A DNA stretch of 42,497 nt from Lysobacter_L cavernae (lineage in GTDB: Bacteria; Pseudomonadota; Gammaproteobacteria; Xanthomonadales; Xanthomonadaceae). This document shows positions 34,289-42,497 of the stretch, in pieces (positions within the stretch are counted from its first letter, which is position 1; every line of letters starts with the position of its first letter). A program made the translations under genes and the position numbers. Location: contig NZ_JBHRXK010000011.1 of assembly GCF_042648505.1 (NCBI RefSeq), forward strand, positions 1 to 42,497, written 5' to 3'. Under the pieces are notes generated by a model that was not told the DNA's origin, did no database searches, and saw only the letters and a program-made list of their open reading frames with translations.

Positions 34289-34352
34289 GCCCATGCTCCC
34301 GTCTGTAATTCGCCTTACGGCTTGCGAAGCACCATGCGGACACGTGTGGTAT

Positions 34353-34381
34353 TTGACAATCAAGTTTTTTCAATGCATATC
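34353..34381 (+). promoter_or_regulatory. AT-rich aceB/LysR divergent promoter region
   Basis: TTGACA (34353-34358) is followed after 17 bases by CATATC (34376-34381), a candidate promoter for the LysR gene. The surrounding 34340-34405 stretch is clearly more A/T-rich than the rest of the window, as expected for a LysR-controlled divergent promoter. The ACACGTGT palindrome at 34340-34347 may be part of an operator. Confidence 0.4.
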
Positions 34382-34411
34382 ATTTGTAAAACTTATACAC
34401 ATTGAAACCGA

Positions 34412-35380
34412 TTGCCCCGGACCCCCGCCAGCAGCCCCCGCTTTGCCTACAAAGGCGACCGCCTGAAGCCCTTGCGGGCGTTCTGCCAGACCGCGCGGCT
34501 GGGCTCGGTGTCGCGCGCGGCCGAGGCGCTGTACCTGAGTCAGCCGGCCGTGACCCTGCAGTTGCAGGCACTGGAACGCGAACTGGGGGCGCGCCTGCTC
34601 GAACGCAGCGGCCGTCGCCTGGCCCTGACCCGCGAGGGCCAGGAGCTGTACGAGCTGGCCCGGCCACTGGTCGAGGGCCTGGACGGGCTCGACGGGGTGT
34701 TCCGCGAGCGCATACGCGGGCTCGACGCGGGCGAGCTCAACGTCGCCGCCGGCAGCTCGACCATCCTCTACCTGCTGCCGAAGATCGTCGAAGCCTTCCG
34801 CGCCGCCCACCCCGAGGTGCGCCTGAGCCTGCACAACGTCACCGGCGCCGGCGGCCTCGACCTGCTGCGCTCGGACGCGGTCGACCTGGCCGTGGGGTCG
34901 ATGCTCGACGTGCCCGGCGACCTCAGCTACGCGCCGGTGTACCGGTTCGAGCCGATGCTGATCACGCCGCGTGACCACCCGCTGGCGAGCAAGCCCGACC
35001 TGAGCCTGCAGGACCTGTCGCCGTACGGCCTGATCCTGCCGCCGCAGCGCCTGACCACTTACCGCATGGTCGACCTGGTGTTCCAGCAGAACCGCGTCCC
35101 GTACACGGTCGCGCTCGAGGTCGGCGGCTGGGAGGTGATCAAGCAGTACGTGGCGATGGGCCTGGGGATCAGCATCGTCACCGCGATCTGCCTGACCGAG
35201 GCCGACCGCGAGCGCCTGGCGGCGCGTTCACTGGCCGAGTACTTCCCCTCGCGCAGCTACGGCGTGGTGGTGCGCAAGGGCAAGTATTTGTCACCGCAGG
35301 CGCGGGCCTTCACCGAACTGATCCAGCCGGCGCTGTTCGAGCGCGGCGACTACGACGCCACCGGCCAGTCGGACCGGTAG
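34412..35380 (+). CDS. LysR-type transcriptional regulator, CysB-like, divergent from aceBA
   Basis: A 322-residue regulator. The winged helix-turn-helix is LKPLRAFCQTARLGSVSRAA, then SQPAVTLQLQALERELGARL. It is followed by a two-lobe effector domain, with AAGSSTILYLLPKIVEAFRA starting the first lobe. The family typically controls a divergent operon, so regulation of aceB-aceA is a reasonable inference. No ATG precedes the DNA-binding domain; the TTG at 34412 is the only conventional in-frame start, so the exact start is uncertain. The stop codon TAG lies inside the left arm of an inverted repeat. Confidence 0.88.
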   Translation: MPRTPASSPRFAYKGDRLKPLRAFCQTARLGSVSRAAEALYLSQPAVTLQLQALERELGARLLERSGRRLALTREGQELYELARPLVEGLDGLDGVFRERIRGLDAGELNVAAGSSTILYLLPKIVEAFRAAHPEVRLSLHNVTGAGGLDLLRSDAVDLAVGSMLDVPGDLSYAPVYRFEPMLITPRDHPLASKPDLSLQDLSPYGLILPPQRLTTYRMVDLVFQQNRVPYTVALEVGGWEVIKQYVAMGLGISIVTAICLTEADRERLAARSLAEYFPSRSYGVVVRKGKYLSPQARAFTELIQPALFERGDYDATGQSDR

Positions 35381-35467
35381 GCCGGGTTTCAACCCGCCGC
35401 TGTTTGGAAGCACACGCGCGTCCCGCCCACCGGCAGCCTGGAAAGCGGCGGGTTGAAACCCGCCCTA
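35378..35467. repeat. Inverted repeat carrying the stop codons of two convergent genes
   Basis: The 24-base arm at 35378-35401 (TAGGCCGGGTTTCAACCCGC and on) is the reverse complement of 35444-35467 with one mismatch. Each arm also contains a GGGTTTCAACCC-type self-palindrome. The LysR TAG is at 35378-35380 and the acyltransferase TAG at 35467-35465, so both stops are the outer ends of the arms. Related GGGCGGGTTTCAACCCGCC repeats are common in Xanthomonads. Confidence 0.85.
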
Positions 35468-36073
35468 CACGTCGTGGTTCTTGCCCTTCCACGGCCGGTA
35501 CCAGGCACGGATGCGGGTAATGTCGGCGGCCATGTCGTCGCTCAGGTGGAACGGCGGGCCGATGCCGATGACCTTGTCGGGGTAATGGAAATAGGCCGGC
35601 AGCACCGGCACGTTGGCGCCGTGGGCGATCTTCCAGAAGCCGGTCTTCCAGCGCTCGACCTTCCTGCGCGTGCCTTCCGGCGCGATCCCGAGCCACAGCC
35701 GGTCCGCGTCACGGATCGTCGCGGTCATCTGTCCCACCACGCCGTGGGCGGCACTGCGGTCGATCGGGATCACCCCCAACCGGTGCAGGAAGTGCGCCAT
35801 CACCGGCACCTTGAACAGCGCATCCTTGCCGAGGATCTTGATGTCCAGGCCGAGCGCCATCTTCACCAGCAAGCCCCAGATCCCGTCCCAGTTGGACGAA
35901 TGCGGTGCGCCGATCAACACCAGCTTGGGGATGTCCGGAAACTCGCCGACCATGCGCCAGCCACCCAGACGCAGGAGGGTGCGGCCGAGCCAACGGGTGA
36001 AGGCATTGGGCCGCACCCGTGGCGCGTTCGGTGGCAGCGGCAGCACGAGGTCGTCGGTGGCGGGTGTGGTCAT
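35465..36073 (-). CDS. PlsC-like 1-acyl-glycerophosphate acyltransferase family protein
   Basis: A 202-residue lysophospholipid acyltransferase-type protein. It has the catalytic HX4D motif HSSNWD, the glycerol-phosphate motif APEGTRRK and the LPAYFHYPDK strand expected after it. The family moves acyl groups from acyl-CoA or acyl-ACP onto glycerolipids or similar acceptors, at the inner membrane; the substrate here is unknown. ATG at 36073. It is convergent with the LysR gene and follows arfB on the same strand after 115 bases. Confidence 0.88.
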   Translation of the reverse strand: MTTPATDDLVLPLPPNAPRVRPNAFTRWLGRTLLRLGGWRMVGEFPDIPKLVLIGAPHSSNWDGIWGLLVKMALGLDIKILGKDALFKVPVMAHFLHRLGVIPIDRSAAHGVVGQMTATIRDADRLWLGIAPEGTRRKVERWKTGFWKIAHGANVPVLPAYFHYPDKVIGIGPPFHLSDDMAADITRIRAWYRPWKGKNHDV

Positions 36074-36188
36074 GCGTCCTCTTCGCGGATCCCGGCGGGC
36101 GGTGTCGTGCGACCTTGCTTGATCGTGGCGGGCGGATCAATCCCTGCCGCATCGGGCGCGTACTCGGCGCTGACCATCCCGCCGTGGA

Positions 36189-36608
36189 TCAATCCCAGTC
36201 CCGGGTCGCGCGGTTGCGCTTGACCGTGCTGCGTTCGCGCTTGGCGCCCAGTCGGCGCTCTTTCGATCCGCGCGTGGGCTTGGTCGCCACCCGGGGCTTG
36301 GGCGCGGCCAGGCCGGAGGTGATGAACGCCGCCAACCGTTCACGCGCGTCCTCGCGGTTGCGCTCCTGGGTGCGGAAACGCTGCGCGCTGAGCACCAGCA
36401 CGCCGTCGTCGGTGATGCGACGGTCGCGCTTGGCCAGCAGGCGCGCGCGCACCGGCTCGGGCAGCGACTTTGATCCGGCCAGGTCGAAGCGCAGCTCGAC
36501 CGCGGTCGCGACCTTGTTGACGTTCTGCCCGCCCGGCCCGGCCGAACGCACGAAGCGCTCGACCAGCTCGGCATCGGGAATCGTCAATGTGTCGGTGATC
36601 TGCAGCAT
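36189..36608 (-). CDS. arfB: Alternative ribosome-rescue factor ArfB (YaeJ)
   Basis: A 139-residue peptidyl-tRNA hydrolase that releases peptides from ribosomes stalled on mRNA ends. The GGQ motif is at residues 26-28 in FVRSAGPGGQNVNKVATAVE, and a long basic C-terminal tail (KPTRGSKERRLGAKRERSTV) enters the empty mRNA channel. There is no codon-recognition domain, as expected. The ATG at 36608 (MLQITDTLTI) fits the family; a reading from 36644 adds unrelated residues. Confidence 0.95.
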   Translation of the reverse strand: MLQITDTLTIPDAELVERFVRSAGPGGQNVNKVATAVELRFDLAGSKSLPEPVRARLLAKRDRRITDDGVLVLSAQRFRTQERNREDARERLAAFITSGLAAPKPRVATKPTRGSKERRLGAKRERSTVKRNRATRDWD

Positions 36609-36676
36609 GCCGCGATTGTAGGGGGCGGGGCACTCGCAGATCATCGCCTGAAGGCCGCAGATGCTGCGGGCGCTCG

Positions 36677-37444
36677 CTATTGCCCTTGCCGTGCCGGTAC
36701 GTCGGGCATGATCGCCGGCGACGGCGCGGGCACGTCACCGAACAACGCCAGCGCCCGCGCGAACTCCGCATCCAGCGGCGCATGCACTTCCACGCGCGCG
36801 CCGCTGCGCGGATGCACGAACGCCAGCCGCTGCGCGTGCAGCAGCATGCGGTGCACGCCGAGCATGCGGAACTGGCGGTTGTGGCGGCCGTCGCCGTGGC
36901 TGGTGTCGCCGATCAGGTGATGCGAGATGTGCTTGAGGTGGCGGCGGATCTGGCGGAAGCGGCCGGTCTCGGGCTGCGCGCGCAGCAGCGCATAACGTGA
37001 GGTCTCGAACCCGGCCGACGGCAACGCCAGTTCGCACGTCGCCAGCCGGGTGAAGCGGGTCAATGCCGGTTTCTTCAGCGACTTGCCGGGCCCGCCGTCG
37101 AGGTCGTGGTCGACCGTGAAGGCTTCATCGGGCCAGCCGCGGCACACCGCCCAGTAGTCTTTCTCGACCTCGCGCGACATCAGCACCTTGCCCAGCGCCG
37201 ACGCGGTGTCGCGATCGAATGCGAGCAACAGGCAGCCGCTGGTGGCCCGGTCAAGCCGGTGCACCAGGAAAATGGGTTTTCCGAACTGTTCGCGCAGGCG
37301 GTCGGCGGCGAAATCGGTTTCGCCGCGCGCCAGTGCGCTGTCGTGCACCATCAGCCCGGCCGGCTTGTTGACCACCGCCAGCACGTCATCGAGGTACAGC
37401 ACGTCCAGCGCCGGCAGCGGCGCGACGGCTTCAGGCAGGTCCAT
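36677..37444 (-). CDS. truC: tRNA pseudouridine(65) synthase, RluA family
   Basis: A 255-residue RluA-type pseudouridine synthase. The catalytic Asp lies in VHRLDRATSGCLLLAFD, with NKPAGLMVHDSAL before it, and PETGRFRQIRRHLKHISHHL with IGDTSHGDGRHN after it. The order and the HGDGRHNR segment match TruC, which modifies U65 of some tRNAs. Other RluA family roles cannot be fully excluded. ATG at 37444, 3 bases after the ubiB stop, so probably in the ubiJ-ubiB transcript. Confidence 0.9.
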   Translation of the reverse strand: MDLPEAVAPLPALDVLYLDDVLAVVNKPAGLMVHDSALARGETDFAADRLREQFGKPIFLVHRLDRATSGCLLLAFDRDTASALGKVLMSREVEKDYWAVCRGWPDEAFTVDHDLDGGPGKSLKKPALTRFTRLATCELALPSAGFETSRYALLRAQPETGRFRQIRRHLKHISHHLIGDTSHGDGRHNRQFRMLGVHRMLLHAQRLAFVHPRSGARVEVHAPLDAEFARALALFGDVPAPSPAIMPDVPARQGQ

Positions 37445-37447
37445 GAC

Positions 37448-39109
37448 TCAGCGCCGCCGTGGCCACGCCGCGAGCAGCGCCCAGATCCCGCCCAGCCCGG
37501 CGATCCAGGCCGAGGCTGGCACCGACCACACGCGCGGGCCGCCGGCTTCCAGGCCGTACAGCACTGCGGCCACGATCAGCAGGCCGGTGCCGAGGATCGC
37601 GGCCACGGTGCGGCGATGCGCGTCCTTCACGACATGGGTGAGTTCGCTCAAATCGCGCGAGCGCAGGCTCAGTTCATGCCTGCCTTCAACCTGCTGCGTC
37701 AGCCAGGCGTGCAACAGGTGCGGCATCTCCGGCGCGTGGGTGACGAATTCGGGCAGGCGCTTGCGGAACTCACTGACCAGGCGCTGCGGGCTGTAGCGCT
37801 CGACCAGGATCCTCGAAAGCACCGGCCGCGCCACCGCCCAGATGTCGAGCTTGGGATCGAGCAGGCGACCGACGCCTTCGATGTTGAGCAGGGTCTTCTG
37901 CAGCAGGATGAGTTGCGGCTGCAACGTCAGTTCGTAGCGCTGCGCGGTGCGGAACAGCTTGATCAGCACTTCGGCCAGCGAGATCTCGCTGAGCGGCCGA
38001 GTGAAGTACGGCTCGCACACCGAACGCGTCGCCGCCTCGAGTTCATCGATGCGGATGTGCGCCGGCATCCAGCCGGCCTGCACGTGCAGTTCGGCGATGC
38101 GGCGGTAGTCGCGGTTGAAGATCGCCATGAAGTTCTCGGCGAGGTAGTACTGATCCTCGTCGGAGAGCTGGCCCATGATGCCGAAATCGAGCGCGATGAA
38201 GCGCGGATTGCTGCGCCGCGCCGGGTCGCTGTCGACCCAGATGTTGCCGGCGTGCGCATCGGCGTGGAAGAAGTTGTCGCGGAACACCTGGGTGTAGAAC
38301 ACGCGCACGCCCTTGGCGGCGAGTGCGTGACGGTCGATGCCGGCGGCGTCGAGCGCGGCGATGTCGTCGGACGGGATGCCGCGCACGCGCTCCAGTGTCA
38401 GCGCGCGCTCGGCGGTGTGCGACCAGATCACTTCCGGCACGTACAGGTCGTCGCTGTCGAGCCAGAACCGGCGCAGCACGCTGGCATTGCCGCCCTCGCG
38501 CTGCAGGTCGAGTTCGGCGGCGAGCGTGTTCTCGATCTCGTTGACGATCTCGCGCGGGCGGATCTTGTCGGCACTGGGGTGAGTGCGGTCGACCACGCCG
38601 GCAATCGTCTTCAGCAGGGCGATGTCGCCGGCGATCTGCTTTTCGATGTCCGGACGCAGCACCTTGACCACGACCTCGCGCCCACCGGACAGCACCGCCG
38701 CGTGCACCTGCGCAATCGAAGCCGAGGCCAAGGGCTCGGTGTCGAACCACTCGAACGCCTCGCTGACCGGACGTGCCAAGGCGCGCTCGACGATCGCGCG
38801 CGCGGCCTGTCCGTCGAACGGGGCGACCCGGTCCTGCAGCAAGGCCAGCTCGGTCGCCACGTCCGGTGGCACCAGGTCGCGACGCGTGGACAGGATCTGG
38901 CCGAACTTGACGAAGATCGGCCCCAGCTCCTGCAGCGCCAAACGCAGGCGCGCGCCCGGCGACATCGCCGCGATCTGCGCCGAGGCGCGCGGCACGAACG
39001 GGCGCGCCAGCTTCAGCCAGGGCTCGACCGGGGTGTCGTCGAGCAGGTCATCGAGGCGGTAGCGCAGCAATACCCGACCGATGCGCCAAGCCCGCAACGC
39101 CGACCTCAT
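37448..39109 (-). CDS. ubiB: UbiB, ABC1/AarF-type atypical kinase for ubiquinone synthesis
   Basis: A 553-residue membrane-associated protein. It has the KxGQ motif (FVKFGQILSTRRDL), the A-rich loop ASIAQVHAAVL, the Lys in VVVKVLRPDI, DNFFHADAHAGNIWV and LDFGIMGQL. Two C-terminal hydrophobic segments (AAILGTGLLIVAAVLYGL, and AGLGGIWALLAAW) anchor it. UbiB is an ATPase that assists the ubiquinone complex, probably by extracting lipid intermediates. Its ATG (39109) overlaps the ubiJ stop as ATGA. Confidence 0.95.
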   Translation of the reverse strand: MRSALRAWRIGRVLLRYRLDDLLDDTPVEPWLKLARPFVPRASAQIAAMSPGARLRLALQELGPIFVKFGQILSTRRDLVPPDVATELALLQDRVAPFDGQAARAIVERALARPVSEAFEWFDTEPLASASIAQVHAAVLSGGREVVVKVLRPDIEKQIAGDIALLKTIAGVVDRTHPSADKIRPREIVNEIENTLAAELDLQREGGNASVLRRFWLDSDDLYVPEVIWSHTAERALTLERVRGIPSDDIAALDAAGIDRHALAAKGVRVFYTQVFRDNFFHADAHAGNIWVDSDPARRSNPRFIALDFGIMGQLSDEDQYYLAENFMAIFNRDYRRIAELHVQAGWMPAHIRIDELEAATRSVCEPYFTRPLSEISLAEVLIKLFRTAQRYELTLQPQLILLQKTLLNIEGVGRLLDPKLDIWAVARPVLSRILVERYSPQRLVSEFRKRLPEFVTHAPEMPHLLHAWLTQQVEGRHELSLRSRDLSELTHVVKDAHRRTVAAILGTGLLIVAAVLYGLEAGGPRVWSVPASAWIAGLGGIWALLAAWPRRR

Positions 39110-39777
39110 GCGGAGCCCTCCGTGGGCGCGCGGCTGGCGGCGGTCGCGTGCTTCAGACCGGCGACGCGGGCGCCCAGGCGCTCGACGTCGTCGCGCAGGG
39201 CGTCGACATCGTCGTGAAAGGCATTGAGTTCGTCGCGCGGCACCACGTCGCGCGACTCCTCGGTGACGTATTCGGCGGCGTTGACGGCGAACGCGCCGGC
39301 GGCATCGCGCGCATGGCGCAGGCCGCCGGCCAGGGCGTTGGCGATCTGCACGCCGAGCACGTCGCCGAACACCTGCGCGAACGGCTGCTGCCAATCCGGA
39401 TCGAAACGCTCGGCCAGCTTCTGCAGGCGCCGTGCGAGATCGGCATCGCCCTCGATGCGCAACTTGCCCACCGGCGGCGCATCGTCGTTGCGCAGGAAAG
39501 GAAGCTGCGAAATCAGGCCGCCCAGCGTGCTGCGCACCGACAGGTCGGGCTCGACCGTGTCATCAACCGGTCCGACCTCGAGCCGCTCGCCGGCCACGCG
39601 CACCTGCAACGCCAGCGGCGGCGACGCCACGCGCAGGGCGACGCGACGACCGTCGAGCGCGCGCAGGCTGCCCTGGGTCTCGGGGTCGAGCGCGAGCGCG
39701 CGGTTGAGCGCGGCCTCGAGCGCGCGCCCGGCCAGCGGTTTCAAGGCGGAGAACGCGGAGGGAGTCGGAGCAGGCAT
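39106..39777 (-). CDS. ubiJ: UbiJ, SCP2-domain ubiquinone accessory protein
   Basis: A 223-residue protein. The N-terminal part (about 5-110) is an SCP2 lipid-carrier fold: LKPLAGRALEAALNRALALD, VALRVASPPLALQVRVAGE and DLSVRSTLGGLISQL. The C-terminal half is helical and coiled coil (ELNAFHDDVDALRDDVERLG). UbiJ holds ubiquinone intermediates for the Ubi complex with UbiK. In E. coli the order is ubiE-ubiJ-ubiB; here ubiE is absent from the locus. ATG at 39777; translationally coupled to ubiB. Confidence 0.9.
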   Translation of the reverse strand: MPAPTPSAFSALKPLAGRALEAALNRALALDPETQGSLRALDGRRVALRVASPPLALQVRVAGERLEVGPVDDTVEPDLSVRSTLGGLISQLPFLRNDDAPPVGKLRIEGDADLARRLQKLAERFDPDWQQPFAQVFGDVLGVQIANALAGGLRHARDAAGAFAVNAAEYVTEESRDVVPRDELNAFHDDVDALRDDVERLGARVAGLKHATAASRAPTEGSA

Positions 39778-39863
39778 GGCGCATTGTAGCCTCCCCCCGA
39801 GGGCCGACCCGGCACAGCACGCAACGGCCGGGCTGTCGCTCAGTCCGGGCCGCTTGCGCTGCG

Positions 39864-40874
39864 TCAGCCGGTACCGGTCTCGCGCCGCGCCCAGGCCGCC
39901 TGCAGCCGGGTGAGCCCTTGTTGAAAGGACACCCGCGGCACGTAGCCGAAATCGCGCCGAGCCGGCGCCATATCGTACCAGTGCGTGGTCACCAGTTGCT
40001 CGGCGAGGAAGCGCGTCATCGGTGGCTCGCCGCGCAACGGCAGCGCATGCCACAGGCCTTCGCAGATCACGCCCGCGGCGTAGGCCACGGCGAACGGCAC
40101 CGTCCGGGTCACCAGCGGCGCGCCGACCGCTGCGAGCAGGCCGTTGACGGTCTCGCGCGCGGTCCTGGGCTCGCCGTTGCTGATGAAATAGGCGCGCCCG
40201 GCACACGCGGCGCCCGGCGCGAGGTGCGCGAACGCGTCGAAATGCGCTTGCGCGGCATTGTCGACATAGGTCGAGTCCATCTTGTTCTCGCCGTCACCGA
40301 CGAAACGCAGGCGACCGGCCTGGGCGCGCTCGACCAGGCGCGGCAGCAACTGGTTGTCGCCCACGCCCCAGATCAGGCGCGGGCGCAGCGCGACCGTGGC
40401 CAATTGCGCGCTGTTGGCGGCCAGCACGGCTTTCTCCGCGATCAGCTTGGTGGCCGCATACGGCGCCTTGAGGTGTTCGCCGTAAGGCACCGTGTCGGCG
40501 GTACCGCCTTCCACCGGGTGGGTGGCGCGATGGGTGACGCTGGGCGTGGAGGTGTAGACCAGCTTGCCGATGGCACGCGCGCGACAGGCGTCGATGACGT
40601 TCTGCGTGCCGACCACGTTGGCGCGGTGGTAACTGTCGTAGTTGCCCCAGGCGCCGGCCTTGGCGGCGTTGTGGAAGACCGCCTCGCAACCTTGCGCGGC
40701 GGCGATCACTGCGTCGCGCTGGGCCAAGTCGCCCTGCACCTGCGCGACACCGATCGCATCGAGTGCGGCGTAGCGGCCGCGATTGAAGCTGACCACTTCG
40801 TGCCCGCGTTCGCGCAGGCCGCGGCACAGAGCCTGACCGAGGAAACCGCCGCCGCCGGTGACCAGGACCTTCAT
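39864..40874 (-). CDS. oleD: OleD-type NAD(P)-dependent 2-alkyl-3-ketoalkanoate reductase
   Basis: A 336-residue extended short-chain dehydrogenase of the 3-beta-HSD type. It has the Rossmann motif VTGGGGFLGQALCRGL, the catalytic Tyr-Lys in PYAATKLIAEKAVL and the STPSVTHR strand with Ser. Next to oleC this is OleD, which reduces the OleA product to a beta-hydroxy acid in long-chain olefin synthesis. The start overlaps the oleC stop as ATGA at 40871-40874. oleA and oleB are not in the window. Confidence 0.9.
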   Translation of the reverse strand: MKVLVTGGGGFLGQALCRGLRERGHEVVSFNRGRYAALDAIGVAQVQGDLAQRDAVIAAAQGCEAVFHNAAKAGAWGNYDSYHRANVVGTQNVIDACRARAIGKLVYTSTPSVTHRATHPVEGGTADTVPYGEHLKAPYAATKLIAEKAVLAANSAQLATVALRPRLIWGVGDNQLLPRLVERAQAGRLRFVGDGENKMDSTYVDNAAQAHFDAFAHLAPGAACAGRAYFISNGEPRTARETVNGLLAAVGAPLVTRTVPFAVAYAAGVICEGLWHALPLRGEPPMTRFLAEQLVTTHWYDMAPARRDFGYVPRVSFQQGLTRLQAAWARRETGTG

Positions 40875-42403
40875 GCAGGCACTCCCTTCTTCTCGACCCA
40901 GGCCGCGAGTTTTTCACGACCGATCTTGGCGTTGTGGCGGATGTCGACCGGAAACCCCCGGTGCCGGACGAAGTGTGCGACACCTGCCGTGTGGTCATGT
41001 GCAGCGCCCAGCGCGCGCAGCTCGCGCTCGATGCGCGGCCACTCCCGCCCGGGCACGCCGGCCGCCAGTTCCACGCACAGCACTGCCGTCTGCCGGCCCA
41101 GCGCACCCACCCCGACCAGTGCGGTGCGTCGCACCGCGCGGTGTGTGTTGAACACCGGCTCGACCTGCTCGGTGTACAGCGGCCCGTCGACGGTTTCGAC
41201 ACGGTGCGACTTGCGACCGCAGAACCACAAGCGCCCCTGCGCGTCGGCATAACCGACATCGCCCATGCGGTGCACGATGCGTTCGCCGTCGGCGGTGCAC
41301 TCGCGGATCTTCGCTGCGCCCGTCTGCGCGTCGCGGTTGAAGTAGCTGTCGGTGGCGGTGGGGCCAGCGACCGTGATCTCGCCGACGACGCCTTCGCCCA
41401 CTTCAACCGCGTCGCTCCACTCCGCGATCGGCGCGTCGGTGATCGCAATGATGCGCACGACATTCGGCGCGACCGCGTGGCCAACGCAGGTGCCGGCACC
41501 GTGTTCGGTGGCCGCGCGCGTGGCCTGCAGCTCGCGGCCTTCGATCACCGCTACCGGCAGGCATTCGGTGGCACCGTACGGCGTCCAGAACTGCGCGTCC
41601 TCCGGCAGCAGCGATCGCATCTTCGCGACCACGTCCGACGGCACCGGCGCACCCGCGGACGTCACGCGCTTCACGCCCGGCAGCGGCGCGCCGAAGTTGG
41701 CCAGCACTGCCATCAACGCCGGCGAGCCGAACAGCTGGTCGACACCGAAGCGCGCGATGGCGTCGTGCAGTTTGCGCGGATCAGCCCGCGCCGGCCGGGT
41801 CGGGTCCATGTCCGGGATCACCGAGGTCAATCCGAGCGCGGGATCGAACAGCGCAAACGGCGGGAACGTCGGCAGGTCGACGCCCCCGGCACCGATGCCG
41901 AACGCGTCGCGCAACATGGCCACCTGCGCGACGAAATGCCGGTGCCGGTACACCACGCCCTTGGGCACGCCGGTCGAGCCGCTGGTGAACAAAATCGCGG
42001 CGACGTCGTCGGGCTGCGTGTCGGCCAGTTGCGCACCGGCCTGCGCACCCTCGCGCTCGACCTGCGCCAGCGTGGCCTCGGCAAGCCACGCGCGGGCGCC
42101 GGTGGTGATACGGATGCGGGCGGACTTCGCCCAGCCCAGCAGGATGCGGGCGATGTGCGCCAGTGGTATGCCGATGAACGCCTCGGGTCGCGCCTCGTCC
42201 AGGCATTGCTTGAGCGCGCGTTTGTCGATGCCCGGATCGACCAGCACCGGCACCGCGCCGGCCTTGAACAGGGCGAACATCAACAGGAAGAACTCCGGCG
42301 ACGGTCGCACCATCACCACCGTGCGCGTGCCGCGGACAATGCCGTGCTGCGCCAGCCCGGCCGCGATCGCATCACTGCGCGCGTCCAGATCGCGGTAGCT
42401 CGG
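40871..42403 (-). pseudogene. oleC: OleC beta-lactone synthetase, 5' end cut off by an insertion element
   Basis: An acyl-adenylate-forming enzyme that turns beta-hydroxy acids into beta-lactones in the Ole pathway. The P-loop AAILFTSGSTGVPKGVVYRH, WTPYGATECLPVAVI and MGDVGYADAQGRLWFCGRK are intact, and FALFKAGAVPVLVDPGIDKR matches OleC from Xanthomonads. Reading upstream the frame gives PSYRDLDARSDAIAAGLAQH, then runs into unrelated sequence at about 42403 and a stop at 42421. About 40-50 N-terminal residues of a normal OleC are missing. A GTG at 42319 could still start a shorter protein, but it would lack part of the first domain. The 3' end overlaps oleD. Confidence 0.85.
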
Positions 42404-42497
42404 TAATCCCCCCGCCAGTTAGCTGACGCCATAGGTGGAATTTTCTCGTAGTCTTTCCCGAGGAGGTTCCATGAAGCAGTCCCGCTTTACCGACAGC
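42404..42497 (+). mobile_element. Left end of an IS3-family insertion sequence (continues beyond the window)
   Basis: From about 42404 the sequence stops coding for OleC and begins a C-rich end (TAATCCCCCCGCCAGTTAGC), followed by a short leader and a transposase start. The exact border is uncertain by a few bases, and the right end and target duplication are outside the window. Confidence 0.8.
42471..42497 (+). CDS. IS3-family transposase OrfA, N-terminus only
   Basis: ATG at 42471 with AGGAGG at 42461-42466, an ideal ribosome site. The nine codons read MKQSRFTDS, the start I know from IS407-group OrfA proteins (MKxSRFTDSQI). OrfA is the helix-turn-helix part of the IS3 transposase and is usually joined to OrfB by frameshifting. 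The gene runs off the window. Confidence 0.85.

Overview
The window is a chromosomal segment of a GC-rich gammaproteobacterium, most likely of the Xanthomonadales/Lysobacterales (Xanthomonadaceae-like). This rests on recognised protein families and gene order, not on any search: tyrS, the pyrE/exonuclease III pair, the algC-dut-coaBC-radC block, argS followed by a SPOR protein, divergent speA/speE, glnK-ubiK-comM, aceA-aceB with a divergent LysR gene, ubiJ-ubiB and oleC-oleD. Several intergenic hairpin repeats are also of kinds common in that group. I see no rRNA, tRNA or CRISPR array.

Left part (1-24 kb). tyrS faces a periplasmic M23 peptidase, anmK and ampG; the last two belong to peptidoglycan recycling. 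An intact exonuclease III gene sits next to a GNAT gene and pyrE, the position held in Pseudomonas by its catalytically dead relative crc. Next come a membrane-anchored phosphomannomutase/phosphoglucomutase (algC type), dut, and a coaBC gene split into coaC and coaB with an ATGA overlap; radC is divergent. argS and a SPOR protein follow, then an LprI-like lipid-free exported protein, a small membrane protein, a beta-hydroxyacid dehydrogenase, speA and speE (polyamines), a degenerate type II dehydroquinase-like protein, glnK, ubiK and comM.

Accessory centre (25.1-30.5 kb). This is the most interesting region. A SagB-type FMN dehydrogenase gene (minus strand) is divergent from a 111-residue precursor with a nitrile-hydratase-like leader (plus strand). 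Beside them lie a membrane-tethered class III cyclase-like protein with a long TPR region and a cyclic-nucleotide-binding GGDEF protein. The first three match, from memory, the TIGRFAM trio for a putative Xanthomonad peptide (RiPP) modification system: precursor TIGR04509, cyclase TIGR04510, dehydrogenase TIGR04511. To my knowledge its product and chemistry are undescribed. No YcaO, ThiF-like, radical SAM, protease or exporter gene is next to it. Base composition in much of the region is clearly lower in G+C than its neighbours.

Right part (30.5-42.5 kb). The glyoxylate shunt (aceA, aceB, LysR regulator) is followed by a PlsC-like acyltransferase, arfB, truC, ubiB and ubiJ (ubiquinone), then oleD and oleC (long-chain olefin / beta-lactone pathway). 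oleC lacks its start: at about 42404 the reading frame runs into the left end of an IS3-family element whose OrfA begins at 42471 and leaves the window.
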